Positions 17,404 through 26,222 of a stretch of 56,469 nucleotides of DNA are shown here, one piece after another. The position numbers were made by a program, and so were the translations under genes. Each line of letters starts with the position of its first letter. Positions within the stretch are counted from its first letter, which is position 1. The notes under the pieces are model-generated. The model had not been told where the DNA came from, did no database searches, and was given only the letters and a program-made list of their open reading frames with translations. Origin of the DNA: Ruegeria denitrificans (GTDB lineage: Bacteria > Pseudomonadota > Alphaproteobacteria > Rhodobacterales > Rhodobacteraceae); NCBI RefSeq assembly GCF_001458295.1, contig NZ_CYUD01000020.1, forward strand, positions 1 through 56,469. The letters run 5' to 3'.

Positions 17404-18669
17404 TCACGAGTAAGCCTTTCGGGTGTGATCGGTCAGCTTGCCTGACGTCAATGCGGCAAGCGCAACCATAACAGCAGCTGTGCCCAGAACCAGGGGAAGG
17501 CCTCCGATCTGATAAGTCAATCCGGACAGGAGGGTGCCCACAAGACGCCCGGTCGCGTTGGCCATGTAATAGAACCCGACATCCATCGTCACCCGGTCCG
17601 ATTTGGTGAACGCCAGGATCAGGTAAGAATGCAGTGCTGAGTTGATGGCGAAGAGTGCCCCAAACGCCAGCAAACCCAGAACCAACGTGACGGTTAACCA
17701 GGTTTCAGGACCCGAGGATAACAGCACAGCAACCGTCAGTGCGACTGGTATGCAAAACAGCGCTACGGCCCAGCTGCGGGCAGCGTGGATCAGATCCCCG
17801 TCGGTGCGTTCGCTGGCGCGCAGAATTTGCGGCGCGCTGGCCTGAACCGCGCCATAAAGGATCACCCAGACGGACATGAAACTGCCAATCATAAAAAAGG
17901 CCGCACGATTTCCATCTGTCGTGCCATCTGACAGTACGGCATAGAAATAGATTGGGATACCTACCACGAACCACACATCTCGGGCACCGAACAGAAAGAC
18001 GCGCGCTGCCGACAACCAGTTCACATTCGCGGATTTCGAAAACACCTCCGAAAACTTTGTTCCTTTGCGCCCTTTGGGCAGACCCGGAGGCATGAACAGT
18101 ATCACCGCAATCAACATCAATGCCAGAACGGCGGCCATGACCAGTATGGCGGTCATAAACCCCAGCGTTGCCAACAACACCGCACCCAGCAGAAACCCCA
18201 GGCCTTTCACAGCGTTTTTAGATCCGGTCAGCACCGCAACCCAGCGAAACAGCTCACCGCCTTCGCTCGGCGCCAGCAGTTTAACAGAAGATTTTGACGA
18301 CATCTTGGCCAGATCCTTGGCCACACCGCTGGCCCCCTGTACCATCATCACGAAGGTCACCGACATCCCGATGGTCCAGTTCGGATCAAGCTGCGTCATC
18401 GCCAGCAATGCCATAATTTGCAGCCCCAGACCTGCATAAAGCGTCGAGGTCAATCCGAACCGCGCCGCAATCCAGCCTGCCGTCAGGTTGGTCGCGATCC
18501 CCGCGATCTCGTATAGAACAAAGAGATAGGCCAGTTGCACAGGCGAGAAGCCCAGCGAGTGAAAGTGCAGTAGCACCAACATACGCAGCGCTCCATCGGT
18601 CAGCATAAAGGCCCAATAGGCTGCCGTAACCGCGATATAAGCCGACAGGCCCTCGGGTCTCTGGGTCAC
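17404..18669 (-). CDS. arsJ: Organoarsenical efflux MFS transporter ArsJ
   Basis: The 421-aa MFS protein has about 12 membrane helices and segments typical of ArsJ ([20 protein letters not shown] near residue 18; [14 protein letters not shown] near 138; [19 protein letters not shown] near 371). ArsJ exports 1-arseno-3-phosphoglycerate, the unstable product made by the partner GAPDH, thereby giving arsenate resistance. The gene overlaps the GAPDH gene by 4 bp and is the last gene of the minus-strand operon arsRC fusion - gapdh - arsJ. Confidence 0.92.
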   Translation of the reverse strand: MTQRPEGLSAYIAVTAAYWAFMLTDGALRMLVLLHFHSLGFSPVQLAYLFVLYEIAGIATNLTAGWIAARFGLTSTLYAGLGLQIMALLAMTQLDPNWTIGMSVTFVMMVQGASGVAKDLAKMSSKSSVKLLAPSEGGELFRWVAVLTGSKNAVKGLGFLLGAVLLATLGFMTAILVMAAVLALMLIAVILFMPPGLPKGRKGTKFSEVFSKSANVNWLSAARVFLFGARDVWFVVGIPIYFYAVLSDGTTDGNRAAFFMIGSFMSVWVILYGAVQASAPQILRASERTDGDLIHAARSWAVALFCIPVALTVAVLLSSGPETWLTVTLVLGLLAFGALFAINSALHSYLILAFTKSDRVTMDVGFYYMANATGRLVGTLLSGLTYQIGGLPLVLGTAAVMVALAALTSGKLTDHTRKAYS

Positions 18670-19664
18670 AGCCTGGCCCCAACCATCAGGGCGACGTCTG
18701 CCAGTCGATGCGCATAGCCCATCTCATTGTCGTACCAGGCATAGATCTTCACTTGTGTCCCATTCACTACCATGGTTGAAGGCGCATCCACGATCGAAGA
18801 GCGTTCATCGTTGGTATAATCGGTCGACACCAAGGGCCGGGTTTCATAGCCCAGGATACCCTTCAGCTCCTCCTCGGCGGCAGCTTTGAACAGGGCATTG
18901 ACCTCTTCGGCGGTAGTTTTCCGTTCGACTTCGAATACGCAATCGGTCAGCGAAGCGTTCAGCAAAGGCACCCGCACCGCGTGGCCATTCAACCGTCCTT
19001 TGAGTTCCGGATAAATCAGTGTGATTGCAGTTGCTGAGCCGGTGGTGGTCGGGATCAATGAATTCAAAGCCGAGCGTGCGCGGCGCAGATCCTTGGCCGG
19101 ACGGTCCACGATGGTTTGCGTGTTAGTCACGTCGTGGATGGTGGTTATCGAGCCGTGGCGGATGCCCAGGTTTTCGTGGATCACCTTGACCACCGGCGCC
19201 AGGCAATTGGTCGTGCACGAGGCGGCGGTGACGATCTGATGTAGGGCCGGGTCATAAGTCTTGTCATTGACACCAACGACGATATTTGCCGTTGGGCCGT
19301 CCTTAACCGGGGCCGAGACGACAACCTTTTTCACGCCAGCCTCGAAGTACGGGGCCAACTTGGCTTCGGTTTTGAATACGCCCGTGCAGTCGATCACCAC
19401 ATCGACATTGTCCAGTGGCAGAGCGTTCAGGTCCTTGGTGCCGATAAAAGGCAGGCGCGTGCCATTGATCGTGACGCTTTCGGCGTCATGTTCGAATTTG
19501 GCGTCCCAGCGACCGTGGACTGTGTCGAATTCCAGCAAGTGCGCATGCATTTCGGGATCACCTACCGCGTCATTGATCCAGGCGATCTTGGCGCCTTTTT
19601 CCAGAAATGGTTTAAGGGCCAGCTTTCCCATTCGGCCCAGACCGTTCAGTGCGTAGGTCGTCAT
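18666..19664 (-). CDS. ArsJ-associated glyceraldehyde-3-phosphate dehydrogenase
   Basis: The 332-aa GAPDH has the NAD-binding start [11 protein letters not shown], the catalytic motif [11 protein letters not shown] with Cys150, and the HDVTNTQ segment. In ars operons this dedicated GAPDH uses arsenate in place of phosphate to form 1-arseno-3-phosphoglycerate for ArsJ export. It overlaps genes on both sides by 4 bp (ATGA), so the three are translationally coupled. A glycolytic role is unlikely given the context. Confidence 0.9.
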   Translation of the reverse strand: MTTYALNGLGRMGKLALKPFLEKGAKIAWINDAVGDPEMHAHLLEFDTVHGRWDAKFEHDAESVTINGTRLPFIGTKDLNALPLDNVDVVIDCTGVFKTEAKLAPYFEAGVKKVVVSAPVKDGPTANIVVGVNDKTYDPALHQIVTAASCTTNCLAPVVKVIHENLGIRHGSITTIHDVTNTQTIVDRPAKDLRRARSALNSLIPTTTGSATAITLIYPELKGRLNGHAVRVPLLNASLTDCVFEVERKTTAEEVNALFKAAAEEELKGILGYETRPLVSTDYTNDERSSIVDAPSTMVVNGTQVKIYAWYDNEMGYAHRLADVALMVGARL

Positions 19665-20494
19665 TGTGTTTCCTCGACAGGCGTTCTGCCGATGTCATCG
19701 ACAGCAGATTGCAATGCGATCCGGTCGAGACTTTCGACCGGCAAAGATGTGAACGCTTCGATCCTGCGCTTGAGCGCGCCATATGCGTTCTGGAATGCCA
19801 GGCTTTTTTCGGCTTCCGTGCCCGTGGCCGTAACCGGGTCATTCATCCCCCAATGGCCACTGATCGGTTGACCGTCCCAGGCGGGGCATTCCTCGTTCGC
19901 GGCCTTGTTGCAAACGGTAAAGACGAAATCCAAATCGGGTGCGCCAGGTCCCGAAAATTCAGATATGCTTTTGGACCGCAGGGCCGAGGTGTCGTGGCCC
20001 TTATCCTCAAGAACTTGTACCGCGATGGGGTTCAGTTCCGAGAACGACCTGGTTCCGGCGGAATAGACGTTGAACCGGTCTCCGGAGATGTCCCGCAGCA
20101 AGGTCTCGGCAAAAATAGAGCGCGCCGAGTTTCCGACGCAGATGAAGAGTACGTTGAATTTCCGGTCCGTCATTGCACCTTTTCCTTGTTCGGACGGCAT
20201 GCAGATGTCGGGACGGCCACGGCAGCAATCGTTCAACAAAAACCCGAGCATGTGCTGCACGTTCTTCATGTTGACCGAATAGCGCAGAGATGTTCCTGAC
20301 CTTTCTTGCGTCACCAGTCCCGAGCGCTGCAGGGCGTTCAGATAGTTCGACAGTGTACTGGGTTTGATGCCCAGCTCGTCTGCTACTTCACCCGCCGGAA
20401 CGGTGTCGGGATAACGCCGCATCAACATGCGAAACACGGAAATGCGATGCGGATGGCCCAGGATGGCAAGCTGGTTTGAAATCATATCTATCAT
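19661..20494 (-). CDS. ArsR-type regulator fused to LMW-PTP-type arsenate reductase
   Basis: The 277-aa fusion has an ArsR winged helix at residues 1-85 ([20 protein letters not shown]), a Cys cluster Cys90-Cys91-x6-Cys98 that resembles the C-terminal arsenite site known from Acidithiobacillus ferrooxidans ArsR, and from about residue 112 a low-molecular-weight phosphatase-type ArsC with the P-loop Cys119-VGNSA-Arg125. One polypeptide would thus sense arsenite and reduce arsenate. An internal Met near residue 108 (MTDRKFN) could in principle give a free ArsC. A palindrome overlaps the start codon. Confidence 0.88.
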   Translation of the reverse strand: MIDMISNQLAILGHPHRISVFRMLMRRYPDTVPAGEVADELGIKPSTLSNYLNALQRSGLVTQERSGTSLRYSVNMKNVQHMLGFLLNDCCRGRPDICMPSEQGKGAMTDRKFNVLFICVGNSARSIFAETLLRDISGDRFNVYSAGTRSFSELNPIAVQVLEDKGHDTSALRSKSISEFSGPGAPDLDFVFTVCNKAANEECPAWDGQPISGHWGMNDPVTATGTEAEKSLAFQNAYGALKRRIEAFTSLPVESLDRIALQSAVDDIGRTPVEETQ

Positions 20495-20508
20495 ATTTCA
20501 TGAAATAT
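20493..20508. promoter_or_regulatory. Candidate ArsR operator palindrome
   Basis: A perfect 16-bp palindrome, ATATTTCATGAAATAT, overlaps the start codon of the ArsR-ArsC fusion gene (20492-20494 on the minus strand). ArsR proteins bind AT-rich dyads near their own promoters, so this is the natural autoregulatory site. No competing dyad was seen. Confidence 0.6.
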
Positions 20509-20719
20509 CGAAATAAGATATGCGCGTCAATTCGAATTTTTTCGGGGACCGGATATGCTTCGCTGTTGCGTGGTCAAAGCTGGCCGGGATCGTGATGGAT
20601 AGGTCTTCCCCATTCAGCGTGATTGGCTAAACCCTCGGTTCATCAAGAGGCTTGTCTTGTGATTTAGACATCCGCAGTTCGATCGTATGGCAGTTGCATG
20701 ACGACTCGGGTGACATGTC

Positions 20720-20995
20720 TTTTGGTCTAGGACAATCAGCGGGCGGAAGTTGTCCCTGGTGGTCGAGTTGGGGATCACTGTGGTGATGATCGTCCATGAT
20801 CTGGTGATGAGTCCGGAATTCGCCCCCCATGTGGCGTTGATGACATCCTGCAGGCTTACAGGGTTTGGCCCTATGGCAGAGGTGCTGACCCCGGACAGGG
20901 TCCGTGACACGTTCGGTGTTGATTCCCTTTGTTTTCATCACGAAGGCCGAACGATTCCGGCGCCGGACATCCAAAAAACCACTGTTTCAACTTAA
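20720..20995 (+). pseudogene. Iron-siderophore ABC ATPase remnant (FecE-like)
   Basis: The C-terminal part of an ABC ATPase is readable: a D-loop-like DNQRAEVV in one frame and, in another, VVELGITVVMIVHDL (H-loop region) followed by AEVLTPDRVRDTFGVDSLCF, typical of the tail of FecE/FhuC-type ATPases. Walker A, signature and Walker B are gone and a frameshift splits what remains. It directly precedes the broken binding-protein gene, so the two come from one decayed operon. Confidence 0.7.
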
Positions 20996-21013
20996 TCCAA
21001 GGAGCCTTCTCCT

Positions 21014-21961
21014 ATGAAATACACCTTGTCCGTGGCGCTGGTTGTGGCCACGGCGGGCGGTGCGATGGCACACGATGTCACTGTCGATAAATGCGGTGCG
21101 TCGCTGGTGTTCGAAACCGAACCTGAACGTCAGGTCGTGCACGACATGAACATGACAGACATGGCCTTTGCATTGGGTCTGCAGGATAAGATCGTTGGCC
21201 TGACCGGCATTTCTGGCTGGTACAAGACCAGCCCGGATTTCGATACGTTGCGGGGCGATACCCCCGAACTTGCACCGAAATACCCCGTGGTTGAAAACCT
21301 CGTGGCAGTTGAGCCTGACCTCTTCCTTGCAGGTTGGCACTACGGGATGAAGCCGGGCGGAGATGTGACCACGGATACGTTGGTTCCCTTTGGCATCAAG
21401 AGAATGATCCTGACCGAAAGCTAAGTGCATCTGGATCACGACCGCTCCGAGGCCAGCATGGATCTGCTCTTCAACGATGTCCTGCGACTTGGGCAGGTCA
21501 TGCATGTTGAAGACAAGGCAAGCGCGTTGGTCGATGGCTGGAATTAACGGCTGGCAGCGATCGAGGCACAGACCGCCGATTTGCCCAAATCCCGCGTTTT
21601 CCTTTTGGACGGTCCGGCCGATGCGCCCTTTACCGTGGGTAAATTTGCCATCCCCGACGCGATGATTGCTGCTGCGGGTGGCGAGAGCGTGACCGATGGC
21701 ATGTATACAAGCTGGGGGCGTACATCGTGGGAGGCAGTGGCCCCTGCCAATCCAGAGTTTCTGGTGCTGCTAGATTATCAGACCGGAAACGGAGCGGAAG
21801 ACACGTTCAAGTTCCTGCAAGACCATCCGGTCATGTCTCAGACCGATGCCGTAATAAACGAGCGCTGGATCGGATTGCGGTATGAGGAACTGACCCCAGG
21901 ACCGGCGAAAATCGACGCGATTTTGAAAATGGTCGCTGCCATGCATCCGGGCCTCAACTGA
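21014..21961 (+). pseudogene. FecB/FepB-like iron-siderophore binding protein with two in-frame stops
   Basis: The reading frame is full length (about 315 codons) but has TAA at 21422-21424 and TAA at 21545-21547. It starts with a signal peptide (MKYTLSVALVVATAGGAMAH), followed by a family-8 binding-protein body (NMTDMAFALGLQDKIVGLTG; RVFLLDGPADAPFTVGKFAI; TSWEAVAPANPEFLVLLDY). No indel is needed to rejoin the three pieces, so inactivation is recent. A ribosome-binding AAGGAG precedes the start, so the first 136 residues could still be made. Confidence 0.85.
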
Positions 21962-21972
21962 TATGGGCCGAC

Positions 21973-22165
21973 TTGGCCGCCCTCTTGTTGATTTCGACTG
22001 TTTATGGAACCACCTCAATTCCGGCGACAGACGGTTTTAGGGCGGTGGTTCTGGGCACCGGGCTGGCCGACGGTGACATATCGCCGTTACATCCGATCGT
22101 GTTTGATCTTCGAATGCCACGAGCGTTGCTTGCCGCCGTAATCGGAGCTGTCCTGGGCCTTGTCG
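21973..22165 (+). pseudogene. FecCD-type siderophore permease N-terminal remnant
   Basis: About 60 codons resemble the start of a BtuC/FecCD permease: a hydrophobic helix, SIPATDGFRAVVLG, then FDLRMPRALLAAVIGAVLGL, which is the well-known DxRLPR segment before the second helix. The remaining 250 or more residues are missing and the sequence after about 22165 is unrelated. It completes the decayed ATPase - binding protein - permease set. Confidence 0.7.
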
Positions 22166-22602
22166 CCGAGGTGGAAAGGCACTGGACGGACCAAGATGAA
22201 AGATTGCTACGGTGGGTTTGGGGCGCCTTGGTTATTCAGGCGTGGTCGGCTTGAACCTGCTGCCTTTCGCAGGATATTATATGCGGGGTTTGAGGCAGGC
22301 TTTTGGCTTATCGCTAGTGAAAACCTCTGGGTCCCCGACAACAAGATTTATCTGAATACGGATCGATTCGTAGCGAAAGTCAGGAATCGTGAATTTTTTT
22401 GATCACGAATCTTCGAAAAAATTACTGAACACACTCCATATCGGTGAATAAATTCTGAAAAACCATAAACATTGTAATGGATTCGTAAAAATATATAGAC
22501 AGGATGCGTTTTTCGCAGTTCACTGCTGTGCAAGCAGTCAGGAACACACTTACACTCTGGCTGTCGTGCTGATCTCAACACTCTGCGTCAGGAACCTGAA
22601 CG
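22166..22602. other. Intergenic region upstream of the Rieske gene at 22603
   Basis: About 435 bp. The first part is unrecognised sequence after the permease break point; from about 22390 it becomes strongly AT-rich and should carry the promoter of the downstream catabolic operon. A loose inverted repeat (AATCGTGA near 22385 and TCACGAAT near 22403, separated by a T tract) could be an operator. GTCAGGAACC provides the ribosome-binding site for 22603. Confidence 0.4.
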
Positions 22603-23724
22603 ATGAATGCAATTACCACGTTGCTTGAGTCTTTCTATGAAGATACTACCCCAAAGCGCGGCTTACCCGCGGATGCCTATAAGGATGTGGAATTCTGGAG
22701 GGCTGAATGCGCCTCTGTCTTCACCCGCAACTGGATTTGCGTCGGCTTCGCTCATGAGTTGCAAGCGGCAGGAGATGCCGTTCCGGTCACTGTGGCTGAA
22801 CATCCTCTGTTGTTGGTTCGCAATATGACCGGACAGATCAAGGCTTTTCATAACGTTTGCCGCCACCGCTGTCTGACTTTGGTCGATGCGCCAAAGAATG
22901 TAGGCAAGCTTATCCGCTGTCCTTATCATGCCTGGGCCTATGATCTGGATGGCCAATTGCGCGCGGCGCCTCACTTTGGCGGCGTCAATGAGCATGAAGC
23001 GGACGGGTTCGACAAATCAAAGAATGGTCTGGTGCCGGTCCGTACCCATGTCTGGAACGATTGGATCTTTGTTAATCTTGATGGAACGGCCACGGAATTT
23101 GATACGTATTCCGCCACCATGCAGGCCCGTCTGGACGGGATCGACTGGGACAATGTCAACTGTATCGGAACACTCGATTTTGGCGAGGTCGCCTGTAACT
23201 GGAAGTTCATCATGGAGAACTTCATCGAGCCCTACCACGTTCAATTCGTGCACGCCTCAACCACAGATCAGCCGCTTGAAGATCACTATACGATCGTTGA
23301 TGGCAATTGTTTGGGCAGCGCAGTTGATCTGGGGGAAGAGATCGGCACAGCAGGCAGCTTGGGCGTTAGCTCGCGCTATCTGACGCTCTATCCGAATTTC
23401 ATTCTGGGGCGGTACTTCCCGGATCAGATGGGCGTTTACCTGAATATCCCTACGGGCCCCGGCACGATGATGCAAAAGCGGGCCCTGTATACCACCGAAG
23501 GTCAGACTCTGACGCCAGAGGCGATCGAAGGTCTGAAGAAGCTTTGGTGGGATGTGCACAGGGAAGATCATGAGATGACGGAGCGGCTGCAACTGGGTCG
23601 GGCTTCGACTGTGTCCGAGGCAGGTGGCGTGCTGTCCCCGGCCTGGGAAGACAGCGTCCGCGCCTTTCAGGAATTGGTGGCACAGGATGTGACCACCGTC
23701 GAACAATCGAACAGAGGAGAATAG
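22603..23724 (+). CDS. Rieske oxygenase with bridging Glu, possible quaternary-amine type
   Basis: The 373-aa ring-hydroxylating-type oxygenase has Rieske ligands Cys86, His88, Cys106 and His109 (CRHRC and CPYHAW) and the iron motif ENFIEPYHVQFVH with His212 and His217. Position 209, between the Rieske cluster and iron, is Glu rather than the usual Asp. A bridging Glu is known from quaternary-ammonium oxygenases such as CntA. Together with the downstream glutamine-synthetase-like gene this points to oxidative attack on an N-methylated compound. No reductase is encoded nearby. It heads a tight operon with the VOC and cupin genes. Confidence 0.87.
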   Translation: MNAITTLLESFYEDTTPKRGLPADAYKDVEFWRAECASVFTRNWICVGFAHELQAAGDAVPVTVAEHPLLLVRNMTGQIKAFHNVCRHRCLTLVDAPKNVGKLIRCPYHAWAYDLDGQLRAAPHFGGVNEHEADGFDKSKNGLVPVRTHVWNDWIFVNLDGTATEFDTYSATMQARLDGIDWDNVNCIGTLDFGEVACNWKFIMENFIEPYHVQFVHASTTDQPLEDHYTIVDGNCLGSAVDLGEEIGTAGSLGVSSRYLTLYPNFILGRYFPDQMGVYLNIPTGPGTMMQKRALYTTEGQTLTPEAIEGLKKLWWDVHREDHEMTERLQLGRASTVSEAGGVLSPAWEDSVRAFQELVAQDVTTVEQSNRGE

Positions 23725-23725
23725 C

Positions 23726-24163
23726 GTGAGCGATAGCATCAACAGCGGATTTCGGCTGGCTCACACCATGCTGCGTGTGATGGATATGGAGAAATCGCTG
23801 GAGTTTTACTGCGGAATTCTGGGGATGCTGGTTTTACGGCGTACGGATTACCACGAAGGCAAGTTCACCAACACCTTTATCGGCTACGGCCCCGAGGCCG
23901 AGTCGCCGACGTTGGAATTGACGGCCAACTGGGATCAGGAAGAGCCATATGAAAAAGGCAATGGCTGGGGCCATATCTGCATCGAAACCCCTGATGTTTA
24001 CAAAGCCTGCGAAGACCTAGCAGCCGCTGGCGTGAACATCACGCGCCCACCGGGACCGATGAAAAACGGCACCCGCGTCATTGCGTTTTGCGAAGACCCG
24101 GACGGTTACAAGGTCGAACTGAACGAAAGCATTCTGAAACATCTGGCCAAGGAAGGGTCCTGA
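23726..24163 (+). CDS. VOC/glyoxalase I-like metalloenzyme
   Basis: The 145-aa protein has two beta-alpha-beta-beta-beta units with the four metal-ligand positions of glyoxalase I: His in LAHTMLRVMDM, Glu in PTLELTANWD, His in GWGHICIETPD and Glu in YKVELNES. Classic GloA converts the methylglyoxal-glutathione hemithioacetal; in this operon it may instead isomerise or cleave a pathway intermediate. It starts with GTG 2 bp after the Rieske stop, and the next gene begins 4 bp after its own stop, so co-translation is likely. Confidence 0.82.
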   Translation: MSDSINSGFRLAHTMLRVMDMEKSLEFYCGILGMLVLRRTDYHEGKFTNTFIGYGPEAESPTLELTANWDQEEPYEKGNGWGHICIETPDVYKACEDLAAAGVNITRPPGPMKNGTRVIAFCEDPDGYKVELNESILKHLAKEGS

Positions 24164-24166
24164 CCC

Positions 24167-24571
24167 ATGGGAAACGCACCAAAACTTATGAAATGGGATC
24201 TTGTCGAAGACCGTTACAACAAAATCAGCGAAGGCGACAGCGACACCTATATCAAACCCATGGTGACCAGCGCGTTCAGCGATACGATGTGCGGTGGCAT
24301 CAATGTGCTCAAGAACATCAAGATTCCATGGGACCTGACCTGTGACGAGATCATTTATGTTCTGGAAGGCACGTTCCGACTGGTCTGCGAAGGTCAGGAA
24401 TACATCTGCGACCGCGGTGATGTTCTGTTCATACCCAAGGACAATCACATCTCATACGAGGCTGATGATCGCTGCGTGATCTTCTATGCCGCCTATCCCC
24501 ACAACTGGAAACAACTGGCTGGGATCACCCAGGTGCCGGGTATTGATCCCGATGATTTTGTGGCGGGCTAA
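24167..24571 (+). CDS. EutQ-like cupin protein
   Basis: The 134-aa single-domain cupin has the core DEIIYVLEGTFRLVCEGQEY and CDRGDVLFIPKDNHISYEA, resembling the ethanolamine-utilisation EutQ/DUF861 group. The usual metal-binding His cluster is partly replaced (Asp-Glu in the first motif), so a metal-dependent reaction is uncertain. It is the third gene of the operon with the Rieske and VOC genes. Confidence 0.78.
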   Translation: MGNAPKLMKWDLVEDRYNKISEGDSDTYIKPMVTSAFSDTMCGGINVLKNIKIPWDLTCDEIIYVLEGTFRLVCEGQEYICDRGDVLFIPKDNHISYEADDRCVIFYAAYPHNWKQLAGITQVPGIDPDDFVAG

Positions 24572-24663
24572 CAGCTCGCAATGACCAGAAGGTAAGCGCC
24601 CGAGTGTTTTCTGCAAGCCGGCGCTCTTGCTTTCCCCCGGCGGCCAACATGCTGCCTACATTA

Positions 24664-24698
24664 AAGACCGCCCGACTCTGAGGTCAGAGCTCGGGTGG
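24664..24698 (+). promoter_or_regulatory. Stem-loop in the leader of the glnT-like gene
   Basis: CCCGA-CTCTGA-GG-TCAGAG-C-TCGGG forms an 11-bp stem with one bulge and a 2-nt loop (a longer loop if the closing pairs open), extendable by flanking GC pairs. It ends about 10 nt before the AGGAGG ribosome-binding site at 24708. It has no T tract, so it looks like a structured leader rather than a terminator. Confidence 0.5.
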
Positions 24699-24720
24699 CG
24701 TCCTGACAGGAGGAAGCCAA

Positions 24721-26160
24721 ATGCCCAAGGATAACCCAAACAGCAAAATCTACTACGAAAGCTTTCAAGACGCGGTCGAACGCAACCGGCCGAAAATACC
24801 CGCCGTCAAAAAGCAACTGGAAGACGCTGGCGTCAAATATGTCATGGGCGCCTGGATCGACCTGCATGGTATTCCCAAGACCAAACCCGTCCCGATGAGC
24901 GATTTTGAACAGCTGTGTCTGGGCAAGGGTCCGCAATTCGCGGTACACTCGATTTCCTATGTCCCAGAACTCAGTCCCGCCGACAGCGATCAGGTCGTGG
25001 TGCCGGATCTGGATGCGGTTTATATCTGCCCGTGGGACACCTCGATGGCCATCATCTTCTCGGATCTTTACTGGGAAGACGCGCCTTACAATGTTTGCCC
25101 GCGCCAGGCGCTGAAGCGCGCGATGCACGAGGCCGCGCAAGAGGGCTATACCGGTTACGCAGGGGTTGAACCCGAGTTCATCGTCATGAAATACGACGAG
25201 AACGGCCTGCCGGTAAAAGCATTCGATGACGATCCGGCGAATGGTTTACGCCCGCGTCGTCAGGCCTTTGGCTATGATGTCGAATACTCGGTCGATTCAA
25301 TGCCATTCCTCAAGGACATGATCGACATCATCGAGGGGTTGGGCTGGAACCTGCATGACGTTGTGGCCGAAGGCGCATATTCCCAATTTGAGCTCGATTT
25401 CCACTATACCAACATGTTGGAAATGTCGGACCGGCTGGCGTTCCTGCGTATCGTGCTAAAGGAAGTGGCCAAAAAGCATGGTATGTTCGTGACCTTCATG
25501 CCGAAGCCAACCGTGGGCGACTGGCGCTCGGGCGCGCATATCAACATGTCGATGCAGCATGAAAGCCGCCCCGGCGAGAACATTTTTGAAACCCCCGATG
25601 GTGAGTGGAGTGATGAAAGCCGCTGGGCTGTAGGCGGGCTGATGCAACATGCCGAAGCGATCACCGCAATCACCTGCCCGACGGTTAATTCCTATAACGG
25701 TCTGGTTCCGCGCGTAGGCGGCTTTGAAGGTGGTACGGTGACCTGGGCGCCGACAAACATCACCTATGGGTTCAACAACCGTTCGGCCCAGTTCCGTCTG
25801 CCGCAAAGCCGCCATTGCATCGAAAACCGCGCCTGCGACATGACGATGAATGTCTATCTGGCTATGGCGATGCATCTGACCTGTGCGGTTCAAGGGATCG
25901 AGAACAAGATCGACCCGGGTAAACCCACCGATTTCGACCTGTATTCCAAGACCGAGGCCGAATTGTCCGATCTGGGCATTCGCCGCCTGCCGCGCACGCT
26001 GTACAATGCGATCGAAGCGCTGCGCGGGGACGACATGGCCAAACACGTGATGGGCCCGGTCATGCGGAAATCCTACCTCGAATATAAGAATGACGAGTGG
26101 GAACGATATCACCAATCCGTCACGGATTGGGAAGTGCAGGAATACCTCCGGCTCTACTGA
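24721..26160 (+). CDS. glnT: Type III glutamate-ammonia ligase / gamma-glutamylamide synthetase-like
   Basis: The 479-aa glutamine-synthetase-fold enzyme has GVEPEFIVMKYDE (first metal Glu), EGAYSQFELDFHY, the GAHINMSMQ segment with the metal His, and RLPQSRHCIENRACD (glutamate/ATP-binding Arg and Glu). This is the GlnT/GMAS group, which in methylotrophic and marine bacteria makes gamma-glutamyl derivatives of amines such as methylamine. The neighbouring N-dealkylation-type Rieske oxygenase suggests it captures a released amine. An AGGAGG site lies 8 nt before the start. Confidence 0.87.
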   Translation: MPKDNPNSKIYYESFQDAVERNRPKIPAVKKQLEDAGVKYVMGAWIDLHGIPKTKPVPMSDFEQLCLGKGPQFAVHSISYVPELSPADSDQVVVPDLDAVYICPWDTSMAIIFSDLYWEDAPYNVCPRQALKRAMHEAAQEGYTGYAGVEPEFIVMKYDENGLPVKAFDDDPANGLRPRRQAFGYDVEYSVDSMPFLKDMIDIIEGLGWNLHDVVAEGAYSQFELDFHYTNMLEMSDRLAFLRIVLKEVAKKHGMFVTFMPKPTVGDWRSGAHINMSMQHESRPGENIFETPDGEWSDESRWAVGGLMQHAEAITAITCPTVNSYNGLVPRVGGFEGGTVTWAPTNITYGFNNRSAQFRLPQSRHCIENRACDMTMNVYLAMAMHLTCAVQGIENKIDPGKPTDFDLYSKTEAELSDLGIRRLPRTLYNAIEALRGDDMAKHVMGPVMRKSYLEYKNDEWERYHQSVTDWEVQEYLRLY

Positions 26161-26171
26161 CGAAAATACAG

Positions 26172-26200
26172 ACGGCCCCGACGTTCACCGGGGCCGTTTT
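26172..26200 (+). terminator. Rho-independent terminator after glnT
   Basis: A 9-bp stem (ACGGCCCCG / CGGGGCCGT) with an 8-nt loop is followed by TTTTTC. It begins 12 bp after the glnT stop and separates it from the alpha/beta-hydrolase gene. Confidence 0.88.
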
Positions 26201-26222
26201 TCTATAAGCTGCAGAGACCATT

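Noticed and set aside
17231..17413. 60-codon plus-strand open frame after the RND fragment
   Set aside because: It has no ribosome-binding site or family resemblance and runs into the convergent arsJ end.
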